A stretch of DNA of 64,000 nucleotides from DATARH01 sp963734125 (GCA_963734125.1 CAVTGB010000036.1:1-64000), one strand, 5' to 3'. Shown: positions 46,197 to 56,049, counted from the stretch's first letter. Notes: a model not told the origin generated them from the sequence alone. Made by a program: numbers and translations.

Positions 46197-46562
46197 ATGC
46201 CAGACGCCACTCAATACACCTTTACCCATAAAGAGCTAATTACCTTAATGGTAAAGGCGACGGGAATTCATGAGGGCCGATGGATGCTTACGGTGAATTA
46301 CGGTATGGGTCCAGGGAATTTTGGTCCCTCTCCGGCCCAAACTGCTCCCGGGATGATTGTAGCCGTTACGGGGTTGGGTATTCAGCGCGAAGAGCCTAAT
46401 GCACCCGCCGCCCCGGAATCGCTGGTCGTTGATGCGGCGGAGGTGAATCCGGCTACTTCCTCCACCGAGCCTGAGCACCCCTCTTCGCAACCTCTGCCCG
46501 CTTCGTCTTCTTCGCCCGCGCCTTCTCGCCCCGTACGCCCAACTCGGCGACGGCGCTCTTAA
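46197..46562 (+). CDS. Unrecognised 121-residue protein of the HicAB-like insert
   Basis: The ATG at 46197 lies four bases after the corrected hicB stop, so it is probably the third gene of that operon. Residues 1-65 look folded (YTFTHKELITLMVKATGIHE, then WMLTVNYGMGPGNFGPSP and MIVAVTGLGIQ); residues 70-121 are a Pro/Ser/Ala-rich tail ending in SRPVRPTRRRRS, probably disordered and nucleic-acid friendly. I do not recognise a family. Lower GC and AT-rich wobble positions match the two genes before it. Confidence 0.55.
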   Translation: MPDATQYTFTHKELITLMVKATGIHEGRWMLTVNYGMGPGNFGPSPAQTAPGMIVAVTGLGIQREEPNAPAAPESLVVDAAEVNPATSSTEPEHPSSQPLPASSSSPAPSRPVRPTRRRRS

Positions 46563-46662
46563 TGCGATCGGAAGTTTCCTCCTCAGTCGCTATCCGCATG
46601 ACCTTGTCAATCGCGTCGGTCCGGGCATTTTCCTAACCCCGGGCTCTAACGCTGGGTGCGCG

Positions 46663-47031
46663 TCAGCGCCGGCGGAGCGCGAGGTTGGCGAGCGCGGCCC
46701 AGCCGAGGATCAGCGCGATCCCGCCGACGGGGGTCACCCAGCCGACCCAGCGGGCCGCGCCGGCGGCCAGCGCGAAGAGGCTGCCGCTGAAGAGGACGAT
46801 GCCGAAAGCAAAGCCCCATCCGGCGACGACGGCGGTGCCGCGGCGCGGCTCGCGGCCCTGCGCCAGCGCAATCAGCGCGACCAGCGCGGTGGCGTGGACC
46901 ATGCCGTAGAGGGCGCCGGTGCGCAGCAATTCGGCGGCTTTGGGATCATCGGCGAGATGCGCGGCGAGTGCTCCGGCGATGACCGAGGCAATCCCGCCGA
47001 GCCCGGCGACAGCCAGCCATGCCCGGATCAT
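46663..47031 (-). CDS. DUF423 family membrane protein
   Basis: 122 residues with four hydrophobic helices (about 4-24, 42-62, 68-90 and 95-117), the DUF423 pattern; blocks GALAAHLADDPKA, YGMVHATALVALIAL and WVTPVGGIALILGWAAL are typical (family core G..gAHgl, YqmyHa, TpiGG..fi.gW). Small inner-membrane proteins of unknown function. The ATG overlaps the stop of the upstream glycosyltransferase gene by four bases, so they are cotranscribed, although no functional link is known. Confidence 0.9.
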   Translation of the reverse strand: MIRAWLAVAGLGGIASVIAGALAAHLADDPKAAELLRTGALYGMVHATALVALIALAQGREPRRGTAVVAGWGFAFGIVLFSGSLFALAAGAARWVGWVTPVGGIALILGWAALANLALRRR

Positions 47032-48242
47032 CGGTGGGTGGCCTTCTCACACAATAGGGCGCGATAGAGCGCGAGGGTCTCCTCGGCGATGACCGACTGG
47101 GCGAATTCGCGCTCAACGAGGGCCCGTCCGGCCCGCCCCATCGCATGGCGCCGCGCCGGATCGCCGGCCAGCGTCGCGATCGCCTCGGCGAGGCGAGGGA
47201 CATCGTGCGGCGGGACCAAGAGGCCGGTTTTCCCGTCGCGCACGATTTCGCGGCAGCCGGGGAGATCAGTGGCGATGATCGGACGCCCGCAGGCGGCGGC
47301 TTCGAGGAGCGCCCGCGGCAGCCCCTCGCCATAGGTCGAGGGCAGGACCGCAATCGCGGCGCGGGACCAGACGGTGCGCACATCGCCGACCCGGCCGAGC
47401 CATTCGATCCCCGGTTCGGCCGCGAGCTGCGCCAGCATGTCTTCGGTGAGCGAATCGCGGCTGTCGGGATCGGGGGCGCCGGCGAGCACGAGGTCGACCG
47501 CGAGCCCCGCTTCGCGCAGCCGGCGGATTGCGGCGGCCGCGTCGAGGACGCCCTTGCCGCGCAGCATGCGGCCGACCAGCCCGACGGTCACGTTCGCCGC
47601 TATCGGTTCGGCCAACGGACGGAAGTGGTCGGTGTCGACGCCCGAACCGCGGATCAGCACGATCCGCCGCCGATCGATGCCGAGCGCGGCGAGCGCGGCC
47701 CCGTCATCGGGGTTCTGCACGACGACCCGGCCCGCGGTCCCCCCGGCGGCGAAGCGCACCGCGAGCCCGAGCAGCGGCCGCAGCAGCCGCGCCGCGAGCG
47801 AGCGGCCGGTAAAGCCCGAGCCGAGGCCCATCACCCAATCGATCGACCGCGCCCTCCTGCCCTGATGGGCAAACGCCAGGCGCTTCGCCAGCCCGCCGAA
47901 CAGCACCGGCTTCAACGCGACGTGATTGACGATGTCGGGCCGCTCGGCGCGATAGAGCCGGATGATCGCCATGAGCGCGCGCAGGGCGCCGAGGGCGCCG
48001 TCACCGCGCCGCCGCCAGGGGAGCGAATAGAGCGCAAACCCTTCGCCCCGGATCTGGTCGCCATGCCGCTCGACGCGGGTCGCGACGACGATCTGGCACC
48101 CGGCGTCCCGCAGCAGCCGCGCGAAGGGCAGCCGGTCGGACCAGAAATACCAGTCCTCGGTGACGAGGAAGAGGAGCTTTGGCCGCGCCTTCAGGCGCTG
48201 CGGCGAGAGGCCGGTGATCGGGAGTGTCGGGGTCAAGAGCAC
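47028..48242 (-). CDS. Glycosyltransferase family 4
   Basis: 404 residues, GT-B fold. N-terminal: KLLFLVTEDWYFWSDRLP and FARLLRDAGCQIVVATRV, with the central HVALKPVLFGGLAKR; donor domain: LIRGSGVDTDHFRP, VGLVGRMLRGKGVLDA, and EX7E region YGEGLPRALLEAAACGRPIIATD. The N-terminal style resembles enzymes that add a sugar to undecaprenyl-linked units (PglA/WcaL-like). It is separate from the island at 25-40 kb, and divergent from the epimerase gene at 48362, with which it may form a second small surface-sugar locus. Confidence 0.92.
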   Translation of the reverse strand: MLLTPTLPITGLSPQRLKARPKLLFLVTEDWYFWSDRLPFARLLRDAGCQIVVATRVERHGDQIRGEGFALYSLPWRRRGDGALGALRALMAIIRLYRAERPDIVNHVALKPVLFGGLAKRLAFAHQGRRARSIDWVMGLGSGFTGRSLAARLLRPLLGLAVRFAAGGTAGRVVVQNPDDGAALAALGIDRRRIVLIRGSGVDTDHFRPLAEPIAANVTVGLVGRMLRGKGVLDAAAAIRRLREAGLAVDLVLAGAPDPDSRDSLTEDMLAQLAAEPGIEWLGRVGDVRTVWSRAAIAVLPSTYGEGLPRALLEAAACGRPIIATDLPGCREIVRDGKTGLLVPPHDVPRLAEAIATLAGDPARRHAMGRAGRALVEREFAQSVIAEETLALYRALLCEKATHR

Positions 48243-48361
48243 GCGGGAGACCGATCAAACATGCGGAAAGGCGGGGCGCGGGGTTGCCCTGCGGCGGTCT
48301 CCTGTTTAATCCATTGGCGGCGTGATCGCTCGCGAAAAACCGCGGAAGAGGAGAACCCGGC

Positions 48362-49306
48362 GTGGCGCGGATCCTGGTGACCGGGGCGGGCGGGTTCATC
48401 GGCCGTGCCTTGTGCCCCGTCCTGGCCGCGCAAGGCCACCGGGTGATCGCCGGGTTGCGCGCCGGTCCGCCGCCCGGCGACCCGCCAGTCGAGCGCGCGG
48501 AGCCCCGCATCCTCGGCGAGATCGCGCCGGGCCGCGACTGGTCGTCGGCGTTGGGCGATGTCGACCTCGTCATCCACCTGGCGCAGTGGGCGCATCGGCG
48601 GGCCGCGGGACCCGCCCTCAAGGGCGAACCGGAAGCCGCCGCCGCCCTTGCCCGCGGTGCCGCGCAGGCCGGCGTGCGCCGGTTTCTTTACATGAGCTCG
48701 ATCAAGGCAATCGGAGAAGCAAGCGCACCGGGCCGGCGGTTTCGCGCCGACGATCCGCCGCGCCCCGAGGATGCCTACGGCCGGGTGAAGCTGGCCAGCG
48801 AGCGGGCGCTGACGAGGGCCGCCGCCGCGAGCGGTCTGGAACTCATCATTGTGCGCCCGCCGCTCGTCTACGGCCCCGGAGTCGGCGGCAATTTCGGGAA
48901 GCTCGTGCGGCTCTCGGCGAGTGGCCTGCCGCTGCCCTTCGCCGCGGTCGCCAACCGCCGCAGCTTCATCTTCCTCGACAACCTCGTCGATCTCGTGGCC
49001 CGGGCGGCCGCGCATCCGGCGGCAGCCGGGCGGGTGCTGCTGGCGGCGGACGGGGCCGATCTGTCGACCCCGGAGCTGATCCGCGCCCTGGCGCAAGCGC
49101 AGGGCCGGGTCGCGCGGCTTTTCGCGGTCCCCGACGCCGTCTTTGCCGTGCTGCGCCGGCTGCCAGGGGTGGGCATGGCGGTCTCCCGGCTGACCCTGTC
49201 CCTGCAGGTGGATGACGCCCCGACCCGCCGCGTTCTCGGCTGGTCGCCCCCGGTTGCCGCCGAAGCGGGGCTCCGCCAGACGGCGCGCACCCTCGCCGCA
49301 CGATAG
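48362..49306 (+). CDS. NAD-dependent epimerase/dehydratase (SDR, nucleotide-sugar type)
   Basis: 314 residues, extended SDR. Begins ARILVTGAGGFIGRAL (GxxGxxG at the NAD site), with DLVIHLAQWAH, FLYMSSIKAIGE and the catalytic YGRVK (Tyr-x-x-x-Lys); RPPLVYGPGVGGNFGKLVRL and RSFIFLDNLVDLV follow. Proteins with this exact core often reduce or epimerise UDP-N-acetyl sugars and lie beside a GT4 and an undecaprenyl-phosphate sugar transferase; the GT4 is present here (divergent), the initiating transferase is not in view. GTG start at 48362 after AGGAGAACCC. Confidence 0.9.
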   Translation: MARILVTGAGGFIGRALCPVLAAQGHRVIAGLRAGPPPGDPPVERAEPRILGEIAPGRDWSSALGDVDLVIHLAQWAHRRAAGPALKGEPEAAAALARGAAQAGVRRFLYMSSIKAIGEASAPGRRFRADDPPRPEDAYGRVKLASERALTRAAAASGLELIIVRPPLVYGPGVGGNFGKLVRLSASGLPLPFAAVANRRSFIFLDNLVDLVARAAAHPAAAGRVLLAADGADLSTPELIRALAQAQGRVARLFAVPDAVFAVLRRLPGVGMAVSRLTLSLQVDDAPTRRVLGWSPPVAAEAGLRQTARTLAAR

Positions 49307-49390
49307 GCGCACCCGCATGATCTGTCATCGCGGGGTAGGGCGCACTATATCGCGCTTTGCCATTACCAAGGGGACGGAAAGGACCGCGCC

Positions 49391-49876
49391 GTGCCGAGCT
49401 TCGATATTGTGTCCCGGGTCGACATCGCCGAAGTCGACAATGCCCTTGCCGGCATCAACCGCGAGATCGCCACCCGCTTCGACTTCAAGGGCAGCAAATG
49501 CACGATTTCGCGGAACGAGAGCGAGATCGCGGTCGTCGCCGATGACGAATTGAAGCTGAAACAGGTGCACGAACTCCTGAAGGTGCATCTGACCCGGCGC
49601 AAGGTCGAGCCTGGGGCGCTCGACTATAAAAATCCGGAGAAGGCGGCGGGCAATACCGTGCGCCAGACGATTGCGTTGCGCCAGGGCATCGACGCGGACC
49701 TGGCACGGCGCCTGGTGCGTGAGATCAAGGACAGGAAGCTCAAGGTACAGGCGGCCGTCCAGGGCGGCGAATTGCGCATCACCGGCAAGAAGCGCGACGA
49801 CCTGCAGGACGCGATCGCGCTCGTTCGCGGGCTGAAAATCGAGCAGCCGCTGCAGTATCTGAATTTTCGCGAGTAG
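49391..49876 (+). CDS. yajQ: YajQ family nucleotide-binding protein
   Basis: 161 residues, full length: PSFDIVSRVDIAEVDNAL, RFDFKGSKC, the central VEPGALDYKNPEKA and RQGIDADLARRLVREIKD, and the end LKIEQPLQYLNFRE. YajQ proteins bind nucleic acids or nucleotides; some bind cyclic di-GMP and act as transcription cofactors. GTG start at 49391. No operon partner; tRNA-Glu follows about 100 bases downstream. Confidence 0.95.
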   Translation: MPSFDIVSRVDIAEVDNALAGINREIATRFDFKGSKCTISRNESEIAVVADDELKLKQVHELLKVHLTRRKVEPGALDYKNPEKAAGNTVRQTIALRQGIDADLARRLVREIKDRKLKVQAAVQGGELRITGKKRDDLQDAIALVRGLKIEQPLQYLNFRE

Positions 49877-49972
49877 GGCACGCCCGGCAGCGCGGCGGCC
49901 GGCAGCGTCGGCGGAACTTGATCGCGGCGCGCCCAGCCGCTATCTAGGCGGCGGCCCGGAACTCAGACAGCA

Positions 49973-50048
49973 GTCCCCTTCGTCTAGAGGCCCAGGACAC
50001 CGCCCTCTCACGGCGGCAACACCGGTTCGAATCCGGTAGGGGACGCCA
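49973..50048 (+). tRNA. tRNA-Glu (anticodon CTC)
   Basis: 76 bases, GTCCCCTTCGTCTAGAGG start and encoded CCA end. Anticodon stem CCGCC/GGCGG with loop CTCTCAC (anticodon CTC), T arm CCGGTTCGAATCCGG, acceptor GTCCCCT/AGGGGAC. It decodes GAG. No second copy of its 3' end was seen within the window. Confidence 0.97.
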
Positions 50049-50275
50049 ATTTCTAAAAATTCAGCTATATCATTAGGTTGGAAGCCGCGCTGCCTGCCGG
50101 ATTGTATATTGGCTTTGTATATTTTTTGTGCAGCGCTCGGCTGGCTGCGGTGGTCGGCTTCGTATCGCCGGCGCCGCCGTCACCCTTGCATAAGGGCGGG
50201 CCGCTTCCCTCCGGATGGCACGATTGAGATAGAAGTGGTCAGCGCCAGCTTTGGGTACAGTAGGATTAGACTAGG

Positions 50276-50759
50276 ATGTTCCATTGGGTGTCGAAGGCCT
50301 CGGCTCGCGCGCAGGATCAGAGCTTCAGCATCACCCTTGAGCACGACTACGCTCCCACGCTCAAGCCAATTGAGTTGGCACCGCAGGAGATAACCCGCGT
50401 CTTCCTCAACCTGTTCGGCAACGGGTTCTACGCGGCCAATAAGCGGGTGCGGGAGAATGGCAGCGGATCGTTCCGGCCAACCCTGACCGTGGCGACGCGC
50501 GATCTCGGCCGTTGAGGTCCGCGTCCGCGACAACGGCACCGGCATCCCACCCGACATCCGCGACAAGCTGTTCCAGCCGTTCTTCACGACGAAGCCGACT
50601 GGCGAGGGCACGGGCCTCGGCCTCTCGATCAGCTACGACATCGTCACGCAACAGCATGGCGGGACAATTGAGGTCGATAGCCGGGTCGGCGAGTTCACCG
50701 AGTTCATCATCCGCCTGCCACGCAGCCCGCAAGCCGCCAGGACGGGTGCCACGGCATGA
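50276..50759 (+). pseudogene. Sensor histidine kinase remnant: ATPase domain only, frameshifted
   Basis: Only the C-terminal part of a kinase is present. From about 50305: RAQDQSFSITLEHDYAPTLK, then the N-box region QEITRVFLNLFGNGFYAANK; after a one-base gain at 50509-50510, VEVRVRDNGTGIP (G1 box), FQPFFTTKPTGEGTGLGLSI (F and G2 boxes) and HGGTIEVDSR. The sensor, linker and phospho-accepting His helix are missing: upstream sequence is an AT-richer spacer after tRNA-Glu. It cannot act alone. Its stop overlaps the ATG of the response-regulator remnant by four bases. Confidence 0.75.
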
Positions 50760-51155
50760 GCGTCAGTATCCTGGTCCTGGTCGTGGACGACGAACCCGAC
50801 GTGGCCGACCTCTTTCGCCAGCGCTTCCGCCGCCCGCGACGGCACCTATGTGATGCACTTTGCTGGATCGGGCGAGCAGGCGTTGGACCTGCTGACCGAC
50901 GGCATCGAGCCAACCCTGATCGTCATCCTGTCGGACATCAACATGCCGGGGTTGGACGGGCTGGCGCTCTTGCAGGAGATAAAGACCCGGTGGCCCGACC
51001 TGCCGGTCATGATGGTAACCGCCTATGGCGACGATGAGCGCCGCCGCCGGGCCAGCGAACTCGGGGCCTTCGATTTCCTCAGCAAGCCGGTCGAAAGGCT
51101 CAGCTGCGCCAACTGCGAACGGCAGCGCACTGAGAAACAGCGCTCGCTCGAATGA
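50756..51155 (+). pseudogene. Response-regulator receiver domain, frameshifted
   Basis: CheY-like receiver: LVVDDEPDVADLFRQRFR gives the acidic pair, then after one extra C at 50833-50835 the frame continues YVMHFAGSGEQALDLL, VILSDINMPGLDGLALL (phospho-Asp in SDINMP), VMMVTAYGDDERR and GAFDFLSKPV (conserved Thr region and Lys). It ends shortly after the Lys with no output domain; the last 20 residues look out of register. If the insertion is an error, a stand-alone receiver could be made, but its kinase partner next door lacks a phosphodonor domain. Confidence 0.7.
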
Positions 51156-51662
51156 CCGCTCACGCGTCTGCGACGATCCGTCCACGGGCCGGACTAAACG
51201 TCGGCTTGGGGGCACCCGATTTCGGCAGTTCGCCCCGGCTGCCGCGAAGGTCCGCTTGGGAGGGGCCCATCGGACCTTGCTCCGGCCCCGGCTACGGAGC
51301 GGAGGGACCGTGCTCGACCTCCTCGAATGCCCGGCGAGGGGTGGGGCGGTTGTTCGTCGCGCTTCTGGCCGGCATGCCGCAGCTCGCTCCGCTCTTCCAC
51401 CGGGCGTTTCCACGGGTCAGCCCGCCGGTCTTTGGGCGCGCGGTCACCCGGATCGAGCGCCGGTTGCGGATCCCCGACACGGACGCTCACGCCATCCCCT
51501 GAGCTGGCCTCACCCCGATTGACCATGCCGCCTTTGACGCCCGCCATAACCGGGCCGACATTCATGGTTAATGCCTTGAGAGCCTATGGCGTGCATGACA
51601 TTCTTGGGGCCGCATTTGGGGGCACCCCGGGCTGAGATGATCGGGGCACGAAAGGGGGCCCG
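51156..51662. other. Intergenic region with no supported gene
   Basis: About 500 bases between the receiver remnant and the second AIDA-type gene. Frames are open on both strands but have no recognisable motif, start site or family. The only clear element is the AAAGGGGG ribosome site just before 51663. Confidence 0.5.
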
Positions 51663-54558
51663 GTGTCGACAATCAGCAACAAGACGGTCACCCAGACCGT
51701 CACGCTCGGGTCGGTCAACAGCTACCCGACCTACGCCTCGCCGCTGACCATCACCTCGACCGGCGCGGTCGCGGGGACCAGCTTTTACGGGATCTTCGGG
51801 CCCGCCACCCGCGCCTGGACCGTCACGAACCAGGGCACGGTTACGGCGCCGGGCGACGGCATTTCTCTGACGCTCGGCGGCAGCGTCACCAACGGCATCA
51901 GCGGCGCAATCGGCGGCCTCATCCAAGGGTACGGTGCCGGGATTTCGATCGGCGGCAGCACCGGCACGATTGTCAATTTCGGCACGGTCACGGCGACCGG
52001 CGCCGCCGGTGTCGGCGTCCATTTGAGCGCCGGCGGCTATGTCATCAACAAGCCGACGGGTACCATTACCGGAAATACCGGAATCACCGTCGCCAGCAGC
52101 GCCATCACGGTAACCAATTTCGGCACGATCGAGGGCGCCGGCGACACGACCATCACCGGCTACCTGAACCCCTTTGGTGATGGTGTCTACCTCCCCGTCG
52201 GCGGCAGCGTCACCAACGCCTCGACCGGCACCATCCGCGGCGCCAACGACGGGGTCTTGATCAACGCTACGGGCGGCGGCACGGTCGTCAACGCCGGTAC
52301 GATTATCTCGGGCAACACCAATAATGCGGCGGTCGAGCTCGACGGCGGCGGCGGCATCGGGAATAGCGGCCTGATCGAGGGTTATGGGACCGGGATCTTC
52401 GTCGGCGTTGGGCAGGGGACGATCACCAATTCCGGGACCGTGATCATAACCGGCACAAAAGGCGATGCGATCGCACTATACCGCAGCGGCATTTTGAACA
52501 ATTCCGGCCTGGTCAGGGGCGGTGGCGGCGGGGAAGCAGCCGTCGCCATCGGTATATCGGCGGGGGCGCTGGGCACGATCAACAACAGCGGCACGATCGT
52601 GGCCATCAACGATGCCACCGCAATCAGTTTGAGAACCGGCAACGTCGCGAATGGCGCCAGCGGCTCGAGCGGCGGCCTGATCCAGGGCTACGGCGTCGGC
52701 GTCTCGATCAGCGGCGCCGGCACCGTTGTCAACTTCGGCACGATCACGGCGACTGCCACCAAGGGCATTGGGGTCGATGTGACCCTCGGCACGGTGACCA
52801 ATTCCGGCACCGTCGTCTCCGGGACGAACGGTACCGGCATCTACCTCTTCAGCGGCAATGTCACCAATACCAATTCCGGCACCATCATCGCGACCGGCCC
52901 TTCGGCCACGGCGGTCGTGGTCCGCTACGGCACCTTTTTCAACGACGGGCTGGTCAAGGGTGCAGTTTACGGCATCGAGCTCGGTTTGATCGGCACGGGT
53001 GACGGCACCGGCGCGGTAACCGCGCTGGGCACGGTGAGCGGTGCGATCGGCATCGGCGCGGCGCCGGGCGTCACTGTGGGCTATTCGCTGACCGTCGGCG
53101 GCACGGTGATGTCGACGGCCGGCAGCGCCGGGGACGCGGTAAAACTGGGGAGCGGCAACAATCGGGTTATCCTCGCGCCGGGGGCAAGCTTCGACGGCAT
53201 CGTCGATGGCGGCGTCGGCGGTCAAAACGTCCTCGAATTCGATGCGGGAGCGTATTTTCGCGTCGCACCCGACCAGTTTACCAACTTCCAGACCCTTAAA
53301 CTTGACACCCAGGTGACAATGCGCCTGGAGGCCGGCAAGGCTAAATTTGAGACTCTGATAAATGCCGGGAAGCTCAAGGCTGCATTGGGCAATTCGCTCA
53401 TATTCACGACTGCCAGCGCGGCCGGCGGCGGGATTGTCGAGATTGATGGCGGTGGGACGGTCACGTTCTCGGGCTCGGTGGCCCGTCAGACGCTCGACTT
53501 CGTCACCGTCGGCGGCACCGCGGTCATCGATGATCCGAAGAAGTTTTTCGGAACGATCAGCGGGTTTACGGCGGGCGACAGGATCATTGTCGCCCCGATC
53601 TTCGTCGATTCCGGCCAAACCGAAAGTGGCAACACGTTGCAGATCGGCTTTACCGAGAAAGTGCTGTCGGGCGGCACGGCGAGCGCCACGATCATCGACA
53701 GCGGCGGCAGCGAGACGGTCAGTGCGGGCGGCCGCGATTTCGGGGCGAGGATCGGCGGCAGGGAAGTCGTCTACGGCACGGCGAGGAACGCCACAATCGT
53801 CGGCGGCGGCAAACAATATGTCGGGTCGGGCGGGGTGGCCGGCGCGGTCACGGTGACGCACGGCGGCAGCCAGACGGTATTCTCGGGCGGCACCACGCGC
53901 GGCACCGTGCTCAGCGGCGGGGTCGAGACCGTCCACGGGACCGCGAGCGGCACGACCGTCGACAGCGGCGGGAGCCTCGTCGTCTCGAGCGGCGGCAAGG
54001 CGAGCGGCGGCACGATCCATGGCGGGCTCTTCGAGGTGGCGCGCGGCGGCACCGCGAGCGGCACGGTCAGCTTCGTCAGCGGCGGCACATTGCAGCTCGA
54101 CGCCACCGGCTTTACCGGGAAGCTGAAGGGTTTTGGCGCCTCGGATCGGATCGATCTGCGGAACATCGCGTTCGGGTCAGGGACAACCCGAAGCTTCGCC
54201 GCGGCGCCGAGCGGCACCAGCGGCACGCTGACCGTCACCGACGGAACGCACACCATTCACCTGACGCTGCTCGGATCCTATAAGACGAGCAACTTCACGC
54301 TCTCTTCCGACAATCACAACGGAACCTTGGTCACCGACCCGCCGTCTGCCGGCGGTGCGTCGGAGACGACCTTTGCCGACATCACTCCGGCCGGGCTGCA
54401 CGCCGTCGCGGCAATCGCAGCCGATCCGCACAATTATCTACCCGGTGCTATGGCCGACCAGCACGCCCGCAATTGCCCGCCAGACGCTATTTGCGACCGG
54501 CCCGCCCGGCACGTACATCGGCGCCAACCACAATTTGCCGCTGCCCGCGCTGCGCTAG
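51663..54558 (+). CDS. AIDA-repeat surface/secreted protein, paralogue of 3979-10549 (one frameshift)
   Basis: About 964 residues after removing one extra C at 54466-54468. GTG start at 51663 behind AAAGGGGG, giving MSTISNKTVTQTVTLGSV; no Sec signal. Residues about 10-480 are beta-helix rungs of the type GGSVTN..GTI.G and GTVVNAGTI; a linker (about 515-660) has few repeats; residues about 665-790 are AIDA repeats (GGTASATIIDSGGSETVSAG); the C-terminal module (RIDLRNIAFG, GTLTVTDGTHTIHL, KTSNFTLSSD, GTLVTDPP, TTFADITPAG, then LFATGPPGTYIGANHNLPLP) matches the giant protein. Uncorrected, the frame runs on without stop through the next gene to 55616, a false fusion. No beta-barrel. Adhesin-like display is inferred. 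Confidence 0.8.
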
Positions 54559-54590
54559 CCGGGCGGCCGGCGGCTCGCTATAACGCCGGC

Positions 54591-55616
54591 ATGCGCCGTC
54601 CGGCACGTCTCGGCCTTGCGATTGCCGTCCTCGTGGTCGCCGTGTTCGGGGCCTACACCGCCCTGTGGTTTGTCGCCGCCGGACGGATCGAGGGCGGGGT
54701 CGCGCAGTTTGCCCAATCGCTGCACGCGCAAAACCTCGATCTGGCATGGCGAGCAATCCGGGTCGGCGGGTTTCCGCTGGCCTTGCGCGTCGAGATGAGC
54801 GAGGCGCGGCTGCGCGGCCATGCGACGACGCCAGCGAGTGAGGTTGAGGCGCCGCTACTGTCCGCCAGCGCACGGCCGTGGAACCCGCTGGTGTGGCAAG
54901 TGGCGGCGCCGGACGGGCTGAGCGCTGCGGGGACCCTCGCCGGGGGCGCCATCGCCAAGCTGACGGCGCGGCGGGCCAGCGGCACCGTTGCCGTCGCGTC
55001 CAAAGGGGGCGCCACGGTGTGGCTCAATATCGGCGAGCCGGCGAGTGAGGGGAGCGTGCACCTCGCCGCGCGCGACGCCGATCTATGGCTGATCGTCCCG
55101 CCGCACCCGCCGCAGAGCGATACCGAACCGGATATCGGGCTTGCGCTCGATGTCCGGGCGCTGAGCCTGCCCGCGGTGCCGGCGCCGTTCACCAACCCGC
55201 TCGACGAATTTGCCCTCGGCATGACGGTGATGGGGAAGATCCCGTCCGCCCCGCTGCGCGAGGCCGCCGCGGCGTGGCGCGATTCGGGCGGCACCCTCGA
55301 ACTCAACCATTTGGCGCTGCGCTGGGGCGCGCTCAGGGTCACCGGCTCCGGTACCCTTGCGCTCGACCCCGATCTCCAGCCGATCGGCGCGTTTTCCGGG
55401 GTAATCGAGGGCTATCAGGTGCTGATGAGCGCGCTTGTCGCCGCCGGACGGATGCGCGCCGGCGACGCGCAGCTCGCGCGCCTCGCACTCGCCATGCTGG
55501 CCAAGGCGGGGCCGGACGGGCGGCCGGAAATCGCGACCTCTTTGACGATGCAGAATGGCGAGATGTATCTCGGCCCGGTGAAGCTCGGAAAGGCCCCGCG
55601 GATCGCCTGGAAGTGA
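54591..55616 (+). CDS. DUF2125 family protein
   Basis: 341 residues. An N-terminal membrane anchor or signal (RLGLAIAVLVVAVFGAYTAL) is followed by FVAAGRIEGGVAQFAQ and the family block VGGFPLALRVEMSEARLRG; the rest is a beta-rich, AsmA/LPS-transport-like fold with WNPLVWQVAAP and GEMYLGPVKLGKAP at the end. DUF2125 proteins are alphaproteobacterial, periplasm-facing and uncharacterised. The ATG at 54591 is used because DUF2125 homology starts there; it lies 32 bases after the surface-protein gene. In other genomes the gene neighbours tyrC, as it nearly does here. Confidence 0.9.
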   Translation: MRRPARLGLAIAVLVVAVFGAYTALWFVAAGRIEGGVAQFAQSLHAQNLDLAWRAIRVGGFPLALRVEMSEARLRGHATTPASEVEAPLLSASARPWNPLVWQVAAPDGLSAAGTLAGGAIAKLTARRASGTVAVASKGGATVWLNIGEPASEGSVHLAARDADLWLIVPPHPPQSDTEPDIGLALDVRALSLPAVPAPFTNPLDEFALGMTVMGKIPSAPLREAAAAWRDSGGTLELNHLALRWGALRVTGSGTLALDPDLQPIGAFSGVIEGYQVLMSALVAAGRMRAGDAQLARLALAMLAKAGPDGRPEIATSLTMQNGEMYLGPVKLGKAPRIAWK

Positions 55617-55619
55617 TCC

Positions 55620-55964
55620 CTAAGCGGCGCTCTCGGGCGGGCGCTGCGGAGCTTCCGCCCGTTCGTCCATGCCGTAGTCGCGTACCACCGCGGCGACGCG
55701 CAGGCGGTAGGTGCGAAATATGCCGGTGCGGCCGGCGCGCTGCGCGGCGCGGTGCTCTTCGTGCGCGCGCCAGCGCACGACCGCGGCTTCGTCGCACCAG
55801 AACGACAATGACAGGATTTTATCCGGCATTGTGAGGCTCTGAAAGCGCTCAACCGAGATGAAGCCGTCGATCCGTTCGAGCTCGGGACGCAGCCGCGCGG
55901 CGATATCAAGATAATCCTGGCGGCGCGCCGGTTCGGGTTCGACCTCGAAAATCACTGCGTACAT
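55620..55964 (-). CDS. Antibiotic biosynthesis monooxygenase (ABM)-domain protein
   Basis: 114 residues, ferredoxin-like ABM fold: YAVIFEVEPEPARRQDYLDIA, LERIDGFISVERFQSL, ILSLSFWCDEAAVVRWRAH and EEHRAAQRAGRTGIF. Small cytoplasmic dimers of this type act as cofactor-free monooxygenases or in haem or stress metabolism; no specific substrate can be given. Start at ATG 55964, where the domain begins. It converges with the DUF2125 gene three bases from its stop. Confidence 0.88.
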   Translation of the reverse strand: MYAVIFEVEPEPARRQDYLDIAARLRPELERIDGFISVERFQSLTMPDKILSLSFWCDEAAVVRWRAHEEHRAAQRAGRTGIFRTYRLRVAAVVRDYGMDERAEAPQRPPESAA

Positions 55965-56049
55965 TTGGCACCCTCCCACGCCACACCTTTCCGCGCTCGC
56001 TGGAAGCATACCTGGTCGGAAAATCGCGAGCGATGCAAAAGAAGCCGAG

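Noticed and set aside
51663..55616. Genuine surface-protein to DUF2125 fusion
   Set aside because: The paralogue shows where the surface protein should end, and that end with its stop is present one frame over; a start codon for DUF2125 lies 32 bases later.
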